Shown here: piece by piece, positions 24,652 through 34,444 of the stretch
How positions within the stretch are numbered: the stretch's first letter is position 1
How the letters are laid out: the number at the start of each line of letters is the position of its first letter
DNA from: an uncultured Alphaproteobacteria bacterium
GTDB taxonomy: Bacteria; Pseudomonadota; Alphaproteobacteria; HIMB59
Assembly: GCA_902610255.1 (NCBI GenBank)
Contig: CACLUX010000002.1
Location: 1 to 64,000 of the forward strand
Direction of reading: 5' to 3'
DNA length: 64,000 nucleotides
The notes under the pieces: generated by a model
The model's database searches: none
Told to the model about the DNA's origin: nothing
The model's input: the letters and a program-made list of their open reading frames with translations, nothing else
Made by a program: the position numbers and the translations under genes

Positions 24652-27453
24652 ATGGATAAACATTCACCACTTACTCACATTATTGTTCATAATGCCCATG
24701 AACATAATTTAAAAAATATAAATTTAAATTTACCAAAAAACAAACTCGTTGTAATAACTGGTGTAAGTGGGTCTGGTAAATCAACATTAGCCTTCGATAC
24801 AATTTATGCAGAAGGACAGAGAAAGTATATCGAATCACTAAGTGCTTATGCTCGTCAGTTTTTAGATATGATGGATAAACCTAAGGTTGATAAAATAGAA
24901 GGTTTGTCTCCTGCTATTTCAATTGATCAAAAAACAACTTCAAAAAACCCTAGATCAACAGTAGGAACAGTTACAGAAATTTATGATTATTTAAGAGTTT
25001 TATTCTCAAGAGTTGGTGTCCCCTACTCACCCGCAACTGGAAAACCAATCAAAGGCTTAACTAGCTCAGAAATGATAGATGAAATTAATAATAAATTTAA
25101 TTCAAAAAAAATAATGATTATGTCTCCATTAATTAAAGGGAGAAAAGGAGAGTATAAAAAACTATTTGAGGAATATTTTAAAAAAGGCTACGAGAGATTT
25201 TTGATTAATAACAAACTTTATCAAAAAGAAGAATTACCCGAATTAAGCAAAAACTTTAAACATTCTATTAGTGTTGTAATTGATAGAATAGTACCATCAA
25301 AAGATAATAGAGATAGATTAGCAAATAGTATTGAAATTAGTTTAAAAGAAAGTGAAGGAAGCGTAGAGGTATTTAATATTGATGATAATGAAATAATTAC
25401 ATTGTCTGATAAATTTATGTGTCCCGTAAGTGGATTTAGTATTGATGAAATAGAACCCAGATTATTTAGTTTTAATAATCCATATGGAGCTTGTAAAACA
25501 TGTGACGGTCTTGGTGAAATAGATACATTTGATGAAGATATATTGATACCAGATAAAAATTTATCATTTAATGATGGAGCAATAAATTTTTGGTCAGAAA
25601 GATCAAAATCACGAATATTTCCAAAGCTAAAAAAAATGTTTAATGCAAAAAAATTAGAAAATGTTATTTGGTCTAAAATACCTAAATCTTTTCAAAATGA
25701 GGTTCTTTTTGGTGGAAGACAATTTGATGGTTTAATAAATATTATGGACGATATCTATGATGGCTCATCAAGTTGGTGGAGGCAATGGGAGCTTGAAAAA
25801 TTTAGAAACTCAAAAACTTGTCATGTCTGTGATGGAAAAAGACTAAATGAAAAAGCACTATGTGTTAAGATTAATAACATAACCATTTCTGACTTTACTT
25901 CTTTAAGCATAGCTAATTCTTTGAAATGGATTAATGAATTTGAAAATGAATTAAATGATCAGGAAAAACTAATAGCAGCTCCATTAAAAAAAGAAATCTA
26001 TTCTAGATTAAATTTTTTAAATGAAGTTGGTTTGAATTACCTAAGTTTATCGAGAAAAAGTTCTACTCTATCTGGTGGAGAATCTCAAAGAATTCGATTA
26101 GCAAGTCAAATTGGGTCAGGTTTAACTGGAGTTACATATGTATTAGATGAACCATCAATAGGACTTCATCAAAGAGATAATCAAAAACTAATAAATACTC
26201 TTAAGAATTTAAGAGATTTAGGAAACACAATAATAGTCGTTGAGCATGATGAGGATATTATAAGAGAGGCAGATTATGTAGTTGATATCGGTAAGCATGC
26301 GGGTATCAATGGTGGATCTATTGTAGCTAACGGAGAATTTAGCAAAATACTAAATAGTAAAGATAGTTTAACTAGTAGCTATATAAGAGGTTTAATTGGT
26401 AGGTATCCGCCCACTCTTAATAAAATTCCATCAAAACAATTTATTGAAATTAAAAAGGCAAATGGGAATAATTTAAAAGATGTGAGTGTAAAATTTCCTT
26501 TAAGTAAGTTTATAACTGTTACTGGTGTATCTGGAAGTGGAAAGTCAACATTAATTAATGAGACTTTGTATGGAGCTACTAATAACAGAATTTATGAAAA
26601 AATTATAAAAACACTCCCTTATGAGGACATTAAAGGTATAGAAAATATTGATAAAGTTATAAATATCGATCAATCACCGATTGGAAGAACACCTAGATCT
26701 AACCCAGCTACCTATGTTGGGCTTTTTACACCAATAAGAGAATGGTTTGCAAATTTAACAGAGGCTAAAGTTAAAGGTTTTAAGCCTGGCAGATTTTCAT
26801 TTAATGTTAAAGGAGGTAGGTGTGAGAGTTGTGAGGGTGATGGATTAAAAAAAATTGAAATGCATTTTTTAGCTCCTGTATATGTTAAATGTGAAGTTTG
26901 TAACGGAAGAAGGTATAATAAGGAAACATTAAGTATTCAATACAATAAAAAAAATATTAATGATATTTTATCAATGACAGTAGATGATGCTGAAGAATTT
27001 TTTATTAATAATCCACAAGTATATTCAAAGCTTAAAACACTAAAAGATGTTGGTTTAGGGTATATTTCTATTGGTCAATCAGCAACAACACTTTCCGGTG
27101 GAGAAGCTCAAAGGATTAAACTCTCTAAAGAATTATCAAAACGTCAAACTGGCAAAACACTTTATATTTTAGATGAACCTACAACTGGACTTCACTTTGA
27201 TGATATAAAGAAACTTTTAGAGATACTTCATAAATTAGTTTCTTACGGAAATACTGTAATTGTAATAGAACACAACTTAGATGTTATTAACACGAGTGAT
27301 TGGATTATAGATCTAGGACCTGAGGGTGGAGAAAAAGGTGGGAATATTTTATTTGAAGGTAAACCAAAGGATCTCATTAAGAATAAAAATAATCAAACAG
27401 GTATTTATTTAAAAAAATATCAAGAGTCTCTTGCTTTAAGCACTGCTTCATAA
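24652..27453 (+). CDS. uvrA: Excinuclease ABC subunit A
   Basis: 933 residues from the ATG at 24652 (MDKHSPLTHIIVHNAHEHNL). A TTG five codons upstream is in frame but less likely. Two ABC modules are present: Walker A GVSGSGKST (N) and GVSGSGKST (C), signatures LSGGESQR and LSGGEAQR, and Walker B segments YVLDEP and YILDEP. The C-terminal zinc finger (GGRCESCEGDG to CEVCNGRR) is intact. The first finger reads CPVSG then CKTCDG, so one cysteine of the usual four is replaced, as I believe is common in alphaproteobacteria. The protein recognises damaged DNA. The last 34 bp overlap secF tail-to-tail. Confidence 0.98.
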   Translation: MDKHSPLTHIIVHNAHEHNLKNINLNLPKNKLVVITGVSGSGKSTLAFDTIYAEGQRKYIESLSAYARQFLDMMDKPKVDKIEGLSPAISIDQKTTSKNPRSTVGTVTEIYDYLRVLFSRVGVPYSPATGKPIKGLTSSEMIDEINNKFNSKKIMIMSPLIKGRKGEYKKLFEEYFKKGYERFLINNKLYQKEELPELSKNFKHSISVVIDRIVPSKDNRDRLANSIEISLKESEGSVEVFNIDDNEIITLSDKFMCPVSGFSIDEIEPRLFSFNNPYGACKTCDGLGEIDTFDEDILIPDKNLSFNDGAINFWSERSKSRIFPKLKKMFNAKKLENVIWSKIPKSFQNEVLFGGRQFDGLINIMDDIYDGSSSWWRQWELEKFRNSKTCHVCDGKRLNEKALCVKINNITISDFTSLSIANSLKWINEFENELNDQEKLIAAPLKKEIYSRLNFLNEVGLNYLSLSRKSSTLSGGESQRIRLASQIGSGLTGVTYVLDEPSIGLHQRDNQKLINTLKNLRDLGNTIIVVEHDEDIIREADYVVDIGKHAGINGGSIVANGEFSKILNSKDSLTSSYIRGLIGRYPPTLNKIPSKQFIEIKKANGNNLKDVSVKFPLSKFITVTGVSGSGKSTLINETLYGATNNRIYEKIIKTLPYEDIKGIENIDKVINIDQSPIGRTPRSNPATYVGLFTPIREWFANLTEAKVKGFKPGRFSFNVKGGRCESCEGDGLKKIEMHFLAPVYVKCEVCNGRRYNKETLSIQYNKKNINDILSMTVDDAEEFFINNPQVYSKLKTLKDVGLGYISIGQSATTLSGGEAQRIKLSKELSKRQTGKTLYILDEPTTGLHFDDIKKLLEILHKLVSYGNTVIVIEHNLDVINTSDWIIDLGPEGGEKGGNILFEGKPKDLIKNKNNQTGIYLKKYQESLALSTAS

Positions 27454-28292
27454 TTCAAATCCCCCACTATTCCAAGCACCAGAAATAAAGAAGAAAAAGT
27501 TCCAATCAAAACTCCAAAAATAAAAACTATTGGCATTTCAGTTAAATTGACAGGTGCTAGGAAAACTAGACATAATAATGCCAATATAGTTGTGAAACTT
27601 GTCAATATAGTTCTTCGAAGATTTAATTTGATTGAGTTGTTAACATTAGTTTCAAAATTATCTTTGTTTTCCTCGTTTGAAGTTAAACTTCTTAGCCGAT
27701 CAAATAAAACTATAGTATCGTTTATGCTGTAACCTGCAATTAGTAGCAATGCTGCTATCATTGTTAAATTAAATTCAATATTAAATAATGACATAAAGCC
27801 TATAGCTACAAAAACATCATGTAATAATGCGAATATACCTGATGCTGCAAACTGCCAATCAAACCTTATCCAAACATAAACAGCTATTACTAACAAAGAA
27901 GATGCTAAAGCATAAATAGAATTTTTTATAAGTTCTTCACTAAAAGTTGGTTCTATATACTCAGAGAGTAATATTTCAATATCCGGGTTTTGATCAATTA
28001 TATTTTTTATTTCTTCAATAAAAACAGGATTATTATCACCTGACTCTATTCTGATACTGAAAACATCACTGCCAACCTCTCTTTTAATTAAGACTTCTCT
28101 GTCAGAGTCTATAAAATCAAAATATTCATTAAGCTGATTAGTTGTTAAGTTTGATTTTACCTCAAAGTTTAATCCACCTTTGAAATCAATTCCCAAATTT
28201 AATCCTTTAATAAAAATAATTATAATTGTTAAAATTATAAGAGTAAGGGAGACCAGATAAGATTTATTCTTAAAAGAGTAAAAATTAATCAT
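27420..28292 (-). CDS. secF: Protein translocase subunit SecF
   Basis: 290 residues. There is one N-terminal membrane helix, a periplasmic domain starting GIDFKGGLNFEV, then five helices with the hallmark YSINDTIVLFDRLR. With SecD and YajC it uses the proton-motive force to pull secreted proteins across the inner membrane. Its ATG overlaps the SecD stop (4 bp). Its 3' end overlaps uvrA antisense by 34 bp, so the two transcripts end inside each other. Confidence 0.97.
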   Translation of the reverse strand: MINFYSFKNKSYLVSLTLIILTIIIIFIKGLNLGIDFKGGLNFEVKSNLTTNQLNEYFDFIDSDREVLIKREVGSDVFSIRIESGDNNPVFIEEIKNIIDQNPDIEILLSEYIEPTFSEELIKNSIYALASSLLVIAVYVWIRFDWQFAASGIFALLHDVFVAIGFMSLFNIEFNLTMIAALLLIAGYSINDTIVLFDRLRSLTSNEENKDNFETNVNNSIKLNLRRTILTSFTTILALLCLVFLAPVNLTEMPIVFIFGVLIGTFSSLFLVLGIVGDLNYEAVLKARDS

Positions 28293-29746
28293 CTTTGCAG
28301 TCCAAGGTATTTTATTGAAGTAATATTAATAAATAATTTTAGTATTATGTAAGTAACTATTAGAGAGGATATAATTCCAATAATTAATGAAATTGAAAAA
28401 CCTCTAATAGGCCCAAAACCAAAAGCAAATAAAAAAATAGCTGCGAATAATGTTGTTAAATTAGAGTCAAGAATTGTTACATAGGCAGAATTGAAACCAT
28501 GGTTTTTAGGGTCTTCAATATTATGTTTAAAATTTTCACGAATTCTTTCAAATATTAAAACATTTGCGTCTACACACATTCCTATTGTTAATACTATTCC
28601 AATAACACCAGGTAGTGTTAATGTTGTGTTTAATAAGGACATCATTGCAAAAAGTAGAGACAGACAACTAATAATTGTGATAACTGTAAAAAATCCTGAA
28701 ATTCTATAATAAATAATCATAAAAAGAGTAATAGCTATAAGAGCTATTATTGATGCTATAACTCCTTTCTCTACACCTTCTTGTCCAAGAGTTGGGCCTA
28801 TTTGTTTTTCTTGAATTATTTTTATTTTAGTAGGTAAAGATCCAGACTTTAAAATGATTGCAAGATTATTGGCAGTTTCATTTGTAAAACCACCAGATAT
28901 TTGACCACTGCCGCCAGTAATTGACTCTCTTATAACGGGAGCAGTGATTAAAGAACCATCAAGAACTATTGCAAATCTAGAACCAACATTTTCAGAAGTC
29001 ATTTTTGCAAAAAGATCTGAACCCTCTTTATTAAAAGAAAAAGCAACGACTGGTTCATTTTGATTATATTGAAGTGATGCATCTTGAATAAAGTCACCAG
29101 TTATATTTGGAATTTCTTGAACTCTAACTTGTTCACCAGTTTCTTCATTTATAAAAGTCTTAGAACCAACTATATTATTTTTTTCAAGGTGCAATGTTAA
29201 TTTAGCCGTTTTGGAGATTACTTCTTTGACGTTATTATCCAAATCACCAGGTATTTCTAATAAAATTTTATTTAATCCTACCTTTTGTATAGATAATTCT
29301 TTATTACCAAGAAAATCAACTCTTGACCTGACAATTTCGACTGCATTTAAAGTCATATCTGACAATGATTTATTAAAACTTTGTTTAGAAAAAATATAAC
29401 TATTTTCCTTATCTGATTTTTCATTAATTTCTAAACCTAAATTTTGTATAACAATATTTGTAAGAGCATCTAAATTTTGGTTTTTAGATATTACAATTTC
29501 ACCATTATCTATATCGGATGAAATAGAATAAGTATTTTCAATATATTGAGATGTTTTAACTAAAAGATTGTTAAGATATTCTTCCTCATTCAATTCTAGT
29601 AAATATGAAAAACCTCCCTGAATATCTAATCCAAAATTTATTTTGCTATCAGATGTTTGACTTTCAAAATTAGGTTTAATTAATATATAGCTTCCTATTA
29701 ACAGTAATAAAGATACCCATAATCTCCACTGTTTAAAAATAATCAT
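28289..29746 (-). CDS. secD: Protein translocase subunit SecD
   Basis: 485 residues, shorter than the roughly 615 of E. coli but close to other compact SecD proteins. It has an N-terminal membrane helix, NFGLDIQGGFSYLLEL (D1 motif), a periplasmic P1 domain, then five C-terminal helices with GMCVDANVLIFERIRE. It partners SecF and YajC. It lies 22 bp downstream of yajC and is coupled to secF by a 4-bp overlap. Confidence 0.97.
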   Translation of the reverse strand: MIIFKQWRLWVSLLLLIGSYILIKPNFESQTSDSKINFGLDIQGGFSYLLELNEEEYLNNLLVKTSQYIENTYSISSDIDNGEIVISKNQNLDALTNIVIQNLGLEINEKSDKENSYIFSKQSFNKSLSDMTLNAVEIVRSRVDFLGNKELSIQKVGLNKILLEIPGDLDNNVKEVISKTAKLTLHLEKNNIVGSKTFINEETGEQVRVQEIPNITGDFIQDASLQYNQNEPVVAFSFNKEGSDLFAKMTSENVGSRFAIVLDGSLITAPVIRESITGGSGQISGGFTNETANNLAIILKSGSLPTKIKIIQEKQIGPTLGQEGVEKGVIASIIALIAITLFMIIYYRISGFFTVITIISCLSLLFAMMSLLNTTLTLPGVIGIVLTIGMCVDANVLIFERIRENFKHNIEDPKNHGFNSAYVTILDSNLTTLFAAIFLFAFGFGPIRGFSISLIIGIISSLIVTYIILKLFINITSIKYLGLQR

Positions 29747-29768
29747 TATGTTAATTTAGTTTAATAAG

Positions 29769-30032
29769 CTATTTAGCTGCTATATCAGCTATCATACCCT
29801 TAGCTACTTTGACTTGAACGTTATCTGCTATTTCTACAGAAAGAGTACCATCATCATTTACATAATGGATGTTGCCTATAATTCCGCCTTGGGTCACGAC
29901 ACGATCACCTTTTTTTAAATTTGCGATCATATTTTTGTGATCTTTTAATTTCTTTTGTTGGGGCCTAATAAGTAAAAAGTAGAAAACGACAAAAATTAAT
30001 ATAAGTGGTAGAATTCCTGCAAGTTGTTCCAT
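29769..30032 (-). CDS. yajC: Preprotein translocase accessory subunit YajC
   Basis: 87 residues with a single N-terminal membrane helix (GILPLILIFVVFYFLLIRP), then QQKKLKDHKNMIANLKKGDRV, the family signature. It forms the SecDF-YajC complex. It is the first gene of yajC-secD-secF, and the divergent DUF815 gene starts about 70 bp away. Confidence 0.97.
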   Translation of the reverse strand: MEQLAGILPLILIFVVFYFLLIRPQQKKLKDHKNMIANLKKGDRVVTQGGIIGNIHYVNDDGTLSVEIADNVQVKVAKGMIADIAAK

Positions 30033-30101
30033 GATTTAAATCCTTTAAATTAATAAAATAAGCACTAAAATCTCACAATCATCAATGAAGTCAACATAAA
30101 A

Positions 30102-30860
30102 TTGAAAAATAAATATTTACTCTGCTGGAATAGATCAAAAAATTGTTTAGATAAAATACCATTCAATAAAGTCCTTGATTTAAAGCTTTTGTACGGTGTT
30201 GATCAACAAATAAAAAAAATAGAGGAAAATACAAAAAACTTTTTAGAGGGTTTAGCTTTTAATCATGGTCTTTTATGGGGCGTACGAGGAAGTGGCAAAA
30301 GCAGTATTATAAGAGGTATACTAAAAAATTATGCACATAAATATGATAAATTTGAAACATTAGAAATTAATAGTGAAGATTTATCAGATTTACCAAATAT
30401 TTTTTTAAATTATAAGTTCGATAAAAAAATCATAATATTTATTGACGACCTATCATTTGAACAAAATGATAGAAGATATATTCAATTTAAATCGTTTCTT
30501 GAAGGGTCTTTTTACAACTCAAACTACGAATTTCTAATATATGTCACAAGTAACAGAAGGCATTTAATGAAGAGAGATATGTTAGATAATGAGAGATCAT
30601 CTGCAATATCTCAAGATGAAGGGATTGAAGAAAAATTATCTTTATCTGATCGATTTGGATTATGGGTTAGTTTTCATAACTTAAGTAAGAAAGACTTTAT
30701 CTTAATAATTAAAAATTATTGCAAATTTTATAAAATAGAATTTGATAATGAGATTGAAAATAGTGCACTCAAATGGATCTTTTCAAGAGGAAATAGAACA
30801 GGTAGGTCTGCTTACCAATTTTTTAAATATTATTGTTCTAGTAAGAAAATAATTATTTAG
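30102..30860 (+). CDS. DUF815 family AAA+ ATPase
   Basis: 252 residues. Walker A GVRGSGKSS (about 80-88) and Walker B IIIFIDDLSF (about 131-140) are present, followed by TSNRRHLM (sensor-1-like) and DRFGLWVSF (arginine-finger region). The DUF815 family is a conserved alphaproteobacterial AAA+ protein of unknown role, often near yajC or serS as here. No membrane segment is visible. The start is a TTG; no ATG is available before the conserved region. The 3' end overlaps serS tail-to-tail by 8 bp. Confidence 0.85.
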   Translation: MKNKYLLCWNRSKNCLDKIPFNKVLDLKLLYGVDQQIKKIEENTKNFLEGLAFNHGLLWGVRGSGKSSIIRGILKNYAHKYDKFETLEINSEDLSDLPNIFLNYKFDKKIIIFIDDLSFEQNDRRYIQFKSFLEGSFYNSNYEFLIYVTSNRRHLMKRDMLDNERSSAISQDEGIEEKLSLSDRFGLWVSFHNLSKKDFILIIKNYCKFYKIEFDNEIENSALKWIFSRGNRTGRSAYQFFKYYCSSKKIII

Positions 30861-32112
30861 AGATTTTATCTAAATTCCCCATATACGGTTTAAGGACCTG
30901 TGGAATACTAATACTACCATCCTCATTTTGATAGTTTTCCAAAATTGCAATTAATGTCCTCCCCACTGCTAGACCAGATCCATTTAAAGTGTGAACAAAT
31001 TTATTTTGATCTGAGTCTTTATAGCGAGCATTCATTCTCCTAGCTTGAAAAGAATTACAATTACTACAAGATGATATTTCTCTATATTTTCCCTCACCAG
31101 GTAACCACACTTCAATATCATAAGTTTTTTCTGCAGAAAAACCCATATCACCTGAAGATAATAAAATAACTTGATAAGGAATTTTTAAATCATCTAGTAT
31201 AGAAGTTGCACAACTTAACATTCTTTCCAACTCTTTTTCCGACTCATCCTCTTTAGTTATACTAACTAATTCGACTTTAGAAAATTGATGTTGTCTTATC
31301 ATTCCCCTTGTATCTCTTCCAGCTGCTCCAGCTTCAGATCTATAACATGGTGTCCAAGCTGTGTACCTCAGGGGCAGATTCTTATCAGATACGATTGTAT
31401 CTAATACTAAATTAGTCAAAGGAACCTCTGCTGTTGGTATTAACCAATGTTTTGTGTTCGTTTTGAATAAATCCTCTGAAAATTTTGGCAATTGTCCAGT
31501 TCCATAAGCAGCAGCGTCTCTAACTAAATTAGGAGGATTAATTTCTGTATAGTCAAATTCATTTGTGTGTTTATCTAACATGAAATTAGCTATAGCTCTC
31601 TCTAATTGGGCAATTTTTTTCTTTAAATACACGAACCTAGTACCTGAGACTTTCCCCGCTTGTTCAAAATCAATCATTTCCAAGTTTTCTCCAAGTTCAT
31701 AATGAGACTTTGGTGTAAAACTAAATGAGGGAATTTTTCCCACTTGTTTTATTAATTTATTTGAATTTTCGTCTTTTCCAACAGGTACATCATTATGTGG
31801 GAGGTTTGGCAAACTAGATAAATTGTTTTTTAATTGCTCATCTATTATTGAAATATCATTTTCTAGTTCATCAATCTTATTTTTTATTAGTTGTACTTTT
31901 TTTTGTAATTCAGCTTTGTCACCGTCGCTAAGATTTGCAAAAGAAGAGGATAAATTCTTTCTTTCTGCTCGTAGTTCTTGAGATTTTGTTAATATGTCTC
32001 TTTTTTTTTTATCAAGTAAGATAATTTTATTAGACTTTGGATCAATAAATCTCTTATTTAATAATTCATCAAATAAATCAGGATTATCTCTTATAAAATT
32101 AATATCGTGCAT
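30853..32112 (-). CDS. serS: Seryl-tRNA synthetase
   Basis: 419 residues. The N-terminal coiled-coil arm covers about 30-100, followed by class II motif 1 (about 170), motif 2 with CYRSEAGAAGRDTRGMIRQHQF and motif 3 GSGLAVGRTLIAILENYQ. It charges tRNA-Ser and tRNA-Sec with serine. It follows tatC by 21 bp, the usual alphaproteobacterial tat-serS order; the surE and pcm genes that often follow serS are absent here. Confidence 0.98.
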   Translation of the reverse strand: MHDINFIRDNPDLFDELLNKRFIDPKSNKIILLDKKKRDILTKSQELRAERKNLSSSFANLSDGDKAELQKKVQLIKNKIDELENDISIIDEQLKNNLSSLPNLPHNDVPVGKDENSNKLIKQVGKIPSFSFTPKSHYELGENLEMIDFEQAGKVSGTRFVYLKKKIAQLERAIANFMLDKHTNEFDYTEINPPNLVRDAAAYGTGQLPKFSEDLFKTNTKHWLIPTAEVPLTNLVLDTIVSDKNLPLRYTAWTPCYRSEAGAAGRDTRGMIRQHQFSKVELVSITKEDESEKELERMLSCATSILDDLKIPYQVILLSSGDMGFSAEKTYDIEVWLPGEGKYREISSCSNCNSFQARRMNARYKDSDQNKFVHTLNGSGLAVGRTLIAILENYQNEDGSISIPQVLKPYMGNLDKISK

Positions 32113-32133
32113 AACTATCTTTTAATAATATTT

Positions 32134-32895
32134 TCATTCTTTTTTATTATGACGCTTAGCCATAAATTTAGAAACAAGAATAGATATTTCATACAAAATT
32201 ATTACAGGTAACGCTAGAGAAATTTGTGAGAATGGATCAGGTGGTGTTACAATTGCAGCAAATACAAATGATAAAACAATTGCATATTTTCTAAATGAAA
32301 CTAATTGAGCGATAGTAAGAATACCAAATTTCACAAGTAATAGTAAAATAACAGGTAATTGAAAAGCTAATCCGAAAGCAAAAATAAAAGTCATCATCAA
32401 GGACAAATATTCGTTCATTTTAGCTTGAAGTGTAATATTGATACCGTCTGCTTGTGAAGTTTGAAAACTTAAAAAAAACTTCCATGCTACCGGTGATATA
32501 ACATAGTAAACAACAGCAGCGCCTAGGACAAACAAAAAAGGGATAGCAACTAAAGTTGGTAATGAAATTTGTTTTTCTTTTTTAAGCAATCCTGGTGAAA
32601 CAAAAGACCAAATCTGTATTGATAAAAATGGGAAAGAAATAAAAGCTGCTGTAAAAAAGGCTACTTTAACATTTGTTAAAAAAGCCTCTTGCAAGGCTGT
32701 ATAAATCAAACCATTACCCTCTTCCAAAATTGATGTGAGAGGTTTAGCTAGAAATTCAAATATTGATTGAGAAAAATAAAAAGAAACAATAAATGTAACT
32801 ATAAAGAAAATTATGACATATAAAAGTTTTTGTCTTAGCTCTTTTATATGATCGAAGAAATTCATAGAACTATCAGCTTCGGTCATTATTTTCAT
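32134..32895 (-). CDS. tatC: Sec-independent protein translocase TatC
   Basis: 253 residues with six membrane helices. The N-terminal motif FFDHIKELRQKLL is the binding site for the twin-arginine signal, and SFVSPGLLKKEK follows in the second loop region. It recognises folded Tat substrates together with TatB. The gene begins inside tatB (23-bp overlap with the first ATG; an in-frame ATG at 32886 would leave 14 bp). Confidence 0.97.
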   Translation of the reverse strand: MKIMTEADSSMNFFDHIKELRQKLLYVIIFFIVTFIVSFYFSQSIFEFLAKPLTSILEEGNGLIYTALQEAFLTNVKVAFFTAAFISFPFLSIQIWSFVSPGLLKKEKQISLPTLVAIPFLFVLGAAVVYYVISPVAWKFFLSFQTSQADGINITLQAKMNEYLSLMMTFIFAFGLAFQLPVILLLLVKFGILTIAQLVSFRKYAIVLSFVFAAIVTPPDPFSQISLALPVIILYEISILVSKFMAKRHNKKE

Positions 32896-33175
32896 CTTTC
32901 ATAATTTGATCATTACTTTTTTTGATAAATTCATCTAATTCTTTTCCCTCTTTTACTATTGACTCTTTAGTGTCTAAAATTTCCTTTTTGATATCTTTTA
33001 CTTCCTCTATATGTGATATCTCATTTACAGTTGATTTAAATTCTCTGGAGAGTTTTCCCAAACCTGAAGTTATACTTTTTAAAAATTTAATAACAGTTGG
33101 TATTTCTTTAGGGCCTACAACTATTACTGTAATAATTAGGACGATGGATATCTCCATCCAACCTAAAGAAAACAT
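32873..33175 (-). CDS. tatB: Sec-independent protein translocase TatB
   Basis: 100 residues. An N-terminal helix opens [21 protein letters not shown], followed by the hinge GPKEIP and an amphipathic helix, then a charged tail. It acts with TatC as substrate receptor. The start codon overlaps the last base of the tatA stop, giving tight coupling. Confidence 0.95.
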   Translation of the reverse strand: MFSLGWMEISIVLIITVIVVGPKEIPTVIKFLKSITSGLGKLSREFKSTVNEISHIEEVKDIKKEILDTKESIVKEGKELDEFIKKSNDQIMKDENNDRS

Positions 33176-33369
33176 TACTGGTCCTTATTTTGATTGTCTT
33201 GATCGTCTTTATCTGGATTAGTTGGTTTATCATCCTCGGCCATATTGCTTTTGAATGACTTAATACCTTTTGCCATATCTGCCATCAAAGAGGGTATTTT
33301 TCCTTTACCAAACAATAAAAGAACAATAATTAAAACAATTATCCAATGCCATATACTAAAAGCACCCAT
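33175..33369 (-). CDS. tatA: Sec-independent protein translocase TatA
   Basis: 64 residues. A short membrane helix ([15 protein letters not shown]) is followed by the [20 protein letters not shown] amphipathic helix and a hydrophilic tail rich in Asp, Asn and Gln. It polymerises to form the Tat pore. It is the first gene of tatABC, 28 bp after the orphan ABC ATPase gene. Confidence 0.96.
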   Translation of the reverse strand: MGAFSIWHWIIVLIIVLLLFGKGKIPSLMADMAKGIKSFKSNMAEDDKPTNPDKDDQDNQNKDQ

Positions 33370-33397
33370 GAATAAATTTTACTATATTATTGATATC

Positions 33398-34444
33398 TTA
33401 TCTAGGGAAAATGAATACGTGGTTTAGATCTAAAGAAAAAGAAACTGAACTTGCAGGAGCAGGCAAAAATTCTCCAATCAATTTGCTATGAATGTGATGT
33501 TTATTATTATTTCTATCATTTACTGTCATGTGAATTATAGCACTATTTCCTAAAAATTTAGAGTCAACTACAACTCCAGAGTTAGGACTTGTCAAAGGAG
33601 ATTTTTCAACATTCAATTTAATAGCCTCAGGTCTTACTACTACATTAACTTGTTGGTTATCTTTAAAGTTTTTTGTAACTAATAAGCCTAAAGGGGTTTC
33701 GCATTTATTATTTAAAACTTTCGTGTGAAAAATATTAACCTCTCCAAACAAAGAGGCAACATAAACATTAGAGGGATTAAAATAGATTTCACGAGGTTTT
33801 CCTATCTGAACTATTCTTCCATTTTCCATTACAACAATAATATTGCTGAGAAACATAGCTTCTTCGGCATTGTGTGTTACAACAATAGCAGAGGAGTCTA
33901 AGCTATTTATTAAGTGAAGTGTGTCATCAATAATTTCCTTTTTTAAATTAGTATCTAAGTCAGAAAAAGGTTCATCTAAAAGTAATAGTCGTGGTTGAAC
34001 AGCTATTGATCTTGCTAATGCTACTCTTTGCTGCTCTCCTCCACTGAGAGCATGCGGATATTTATCAAGAAAATTTTCAACTTTTGCTAATTGTATAACT
34101 TGATCAATCAACTGTTTTTTATTCACTTTAGAGTTTGCTGCAAAACTAATATTTTCTTTTACATTCATGTGAGGAAATAATGCAAAGTCTTGGAAAACGT
34201 AAGAGATCGATCTTTGCTCAGGGGGAGTATTAAATTTTTCGTTTGCAACTAATTTACCCTCAAAAGATATTTGTCCCTTTTGAATTTCTTCCAAACCAGC
34301 TATTAATCGAATTAAAGTAGTTTTTCCACAGCCGGAGGGACCCAAAATAGAAACAATCGAATTATGCTCTATTGAAAAACTAAGTTTATTTATAGCATTC
34401 ACCTCACCGAAAGAGTGATGAAGATCTCTCACATCAAGTATCAT
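33398..34444 (-). CDS. ABC transporter ATPase of the iron(III)/polyamine importer type (FbpC/PotA-like)
   Basis: 348 residues. Walker A is GPSGCGKTT (about 34-42), the Q-loop VFQDFALFPHM, the signature LSGGEQQR, Walker B LLLDEPFSDLD and the H-loop VVTHNAEEA. A C-terminal TOBE-type domain begins about 240 (VVVRPEAIKLNV). The subfamily energises Fe3+, spermidine or similar importers. No permease or binding protein is nearby, so its partners are encoded elsewhere. It interrupts the usual scpB-tatA junction and overlaps the scpB 3' end by 11 bp. Confidence 0.88.
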   Translation of the reverse strand: MILDVRDLHHSFGEVNAINKLSFSIEHNSIVSILGPSGCGKTTLIRLIAGLEEIQKGQISFEGKLVANEKFNTPPEQRSISYVFQDFALFPHMNVKENISFAANSKVNKKQLIDQVIQLAKVENFLDKYPHALSGGEQQRVALARSIAVQPRLLLLDEPFSDLDTNLKKEIIDDTLHLINSLDSSAIVVTHNAEEAMFLSNIIVVMENGRIVQIGKPREIYFNPSNVYVASLFGEVNIFHTKVLNNKCETPLGLLVTKNFKDNQQVNVVVRPEAIKLNVEKSPLTSPNSGVVVDSKFLGNSAIIHMTVNDRNNNKHHIHSKLIGEFLPAPASSVSFSLDLNHVFIFPR

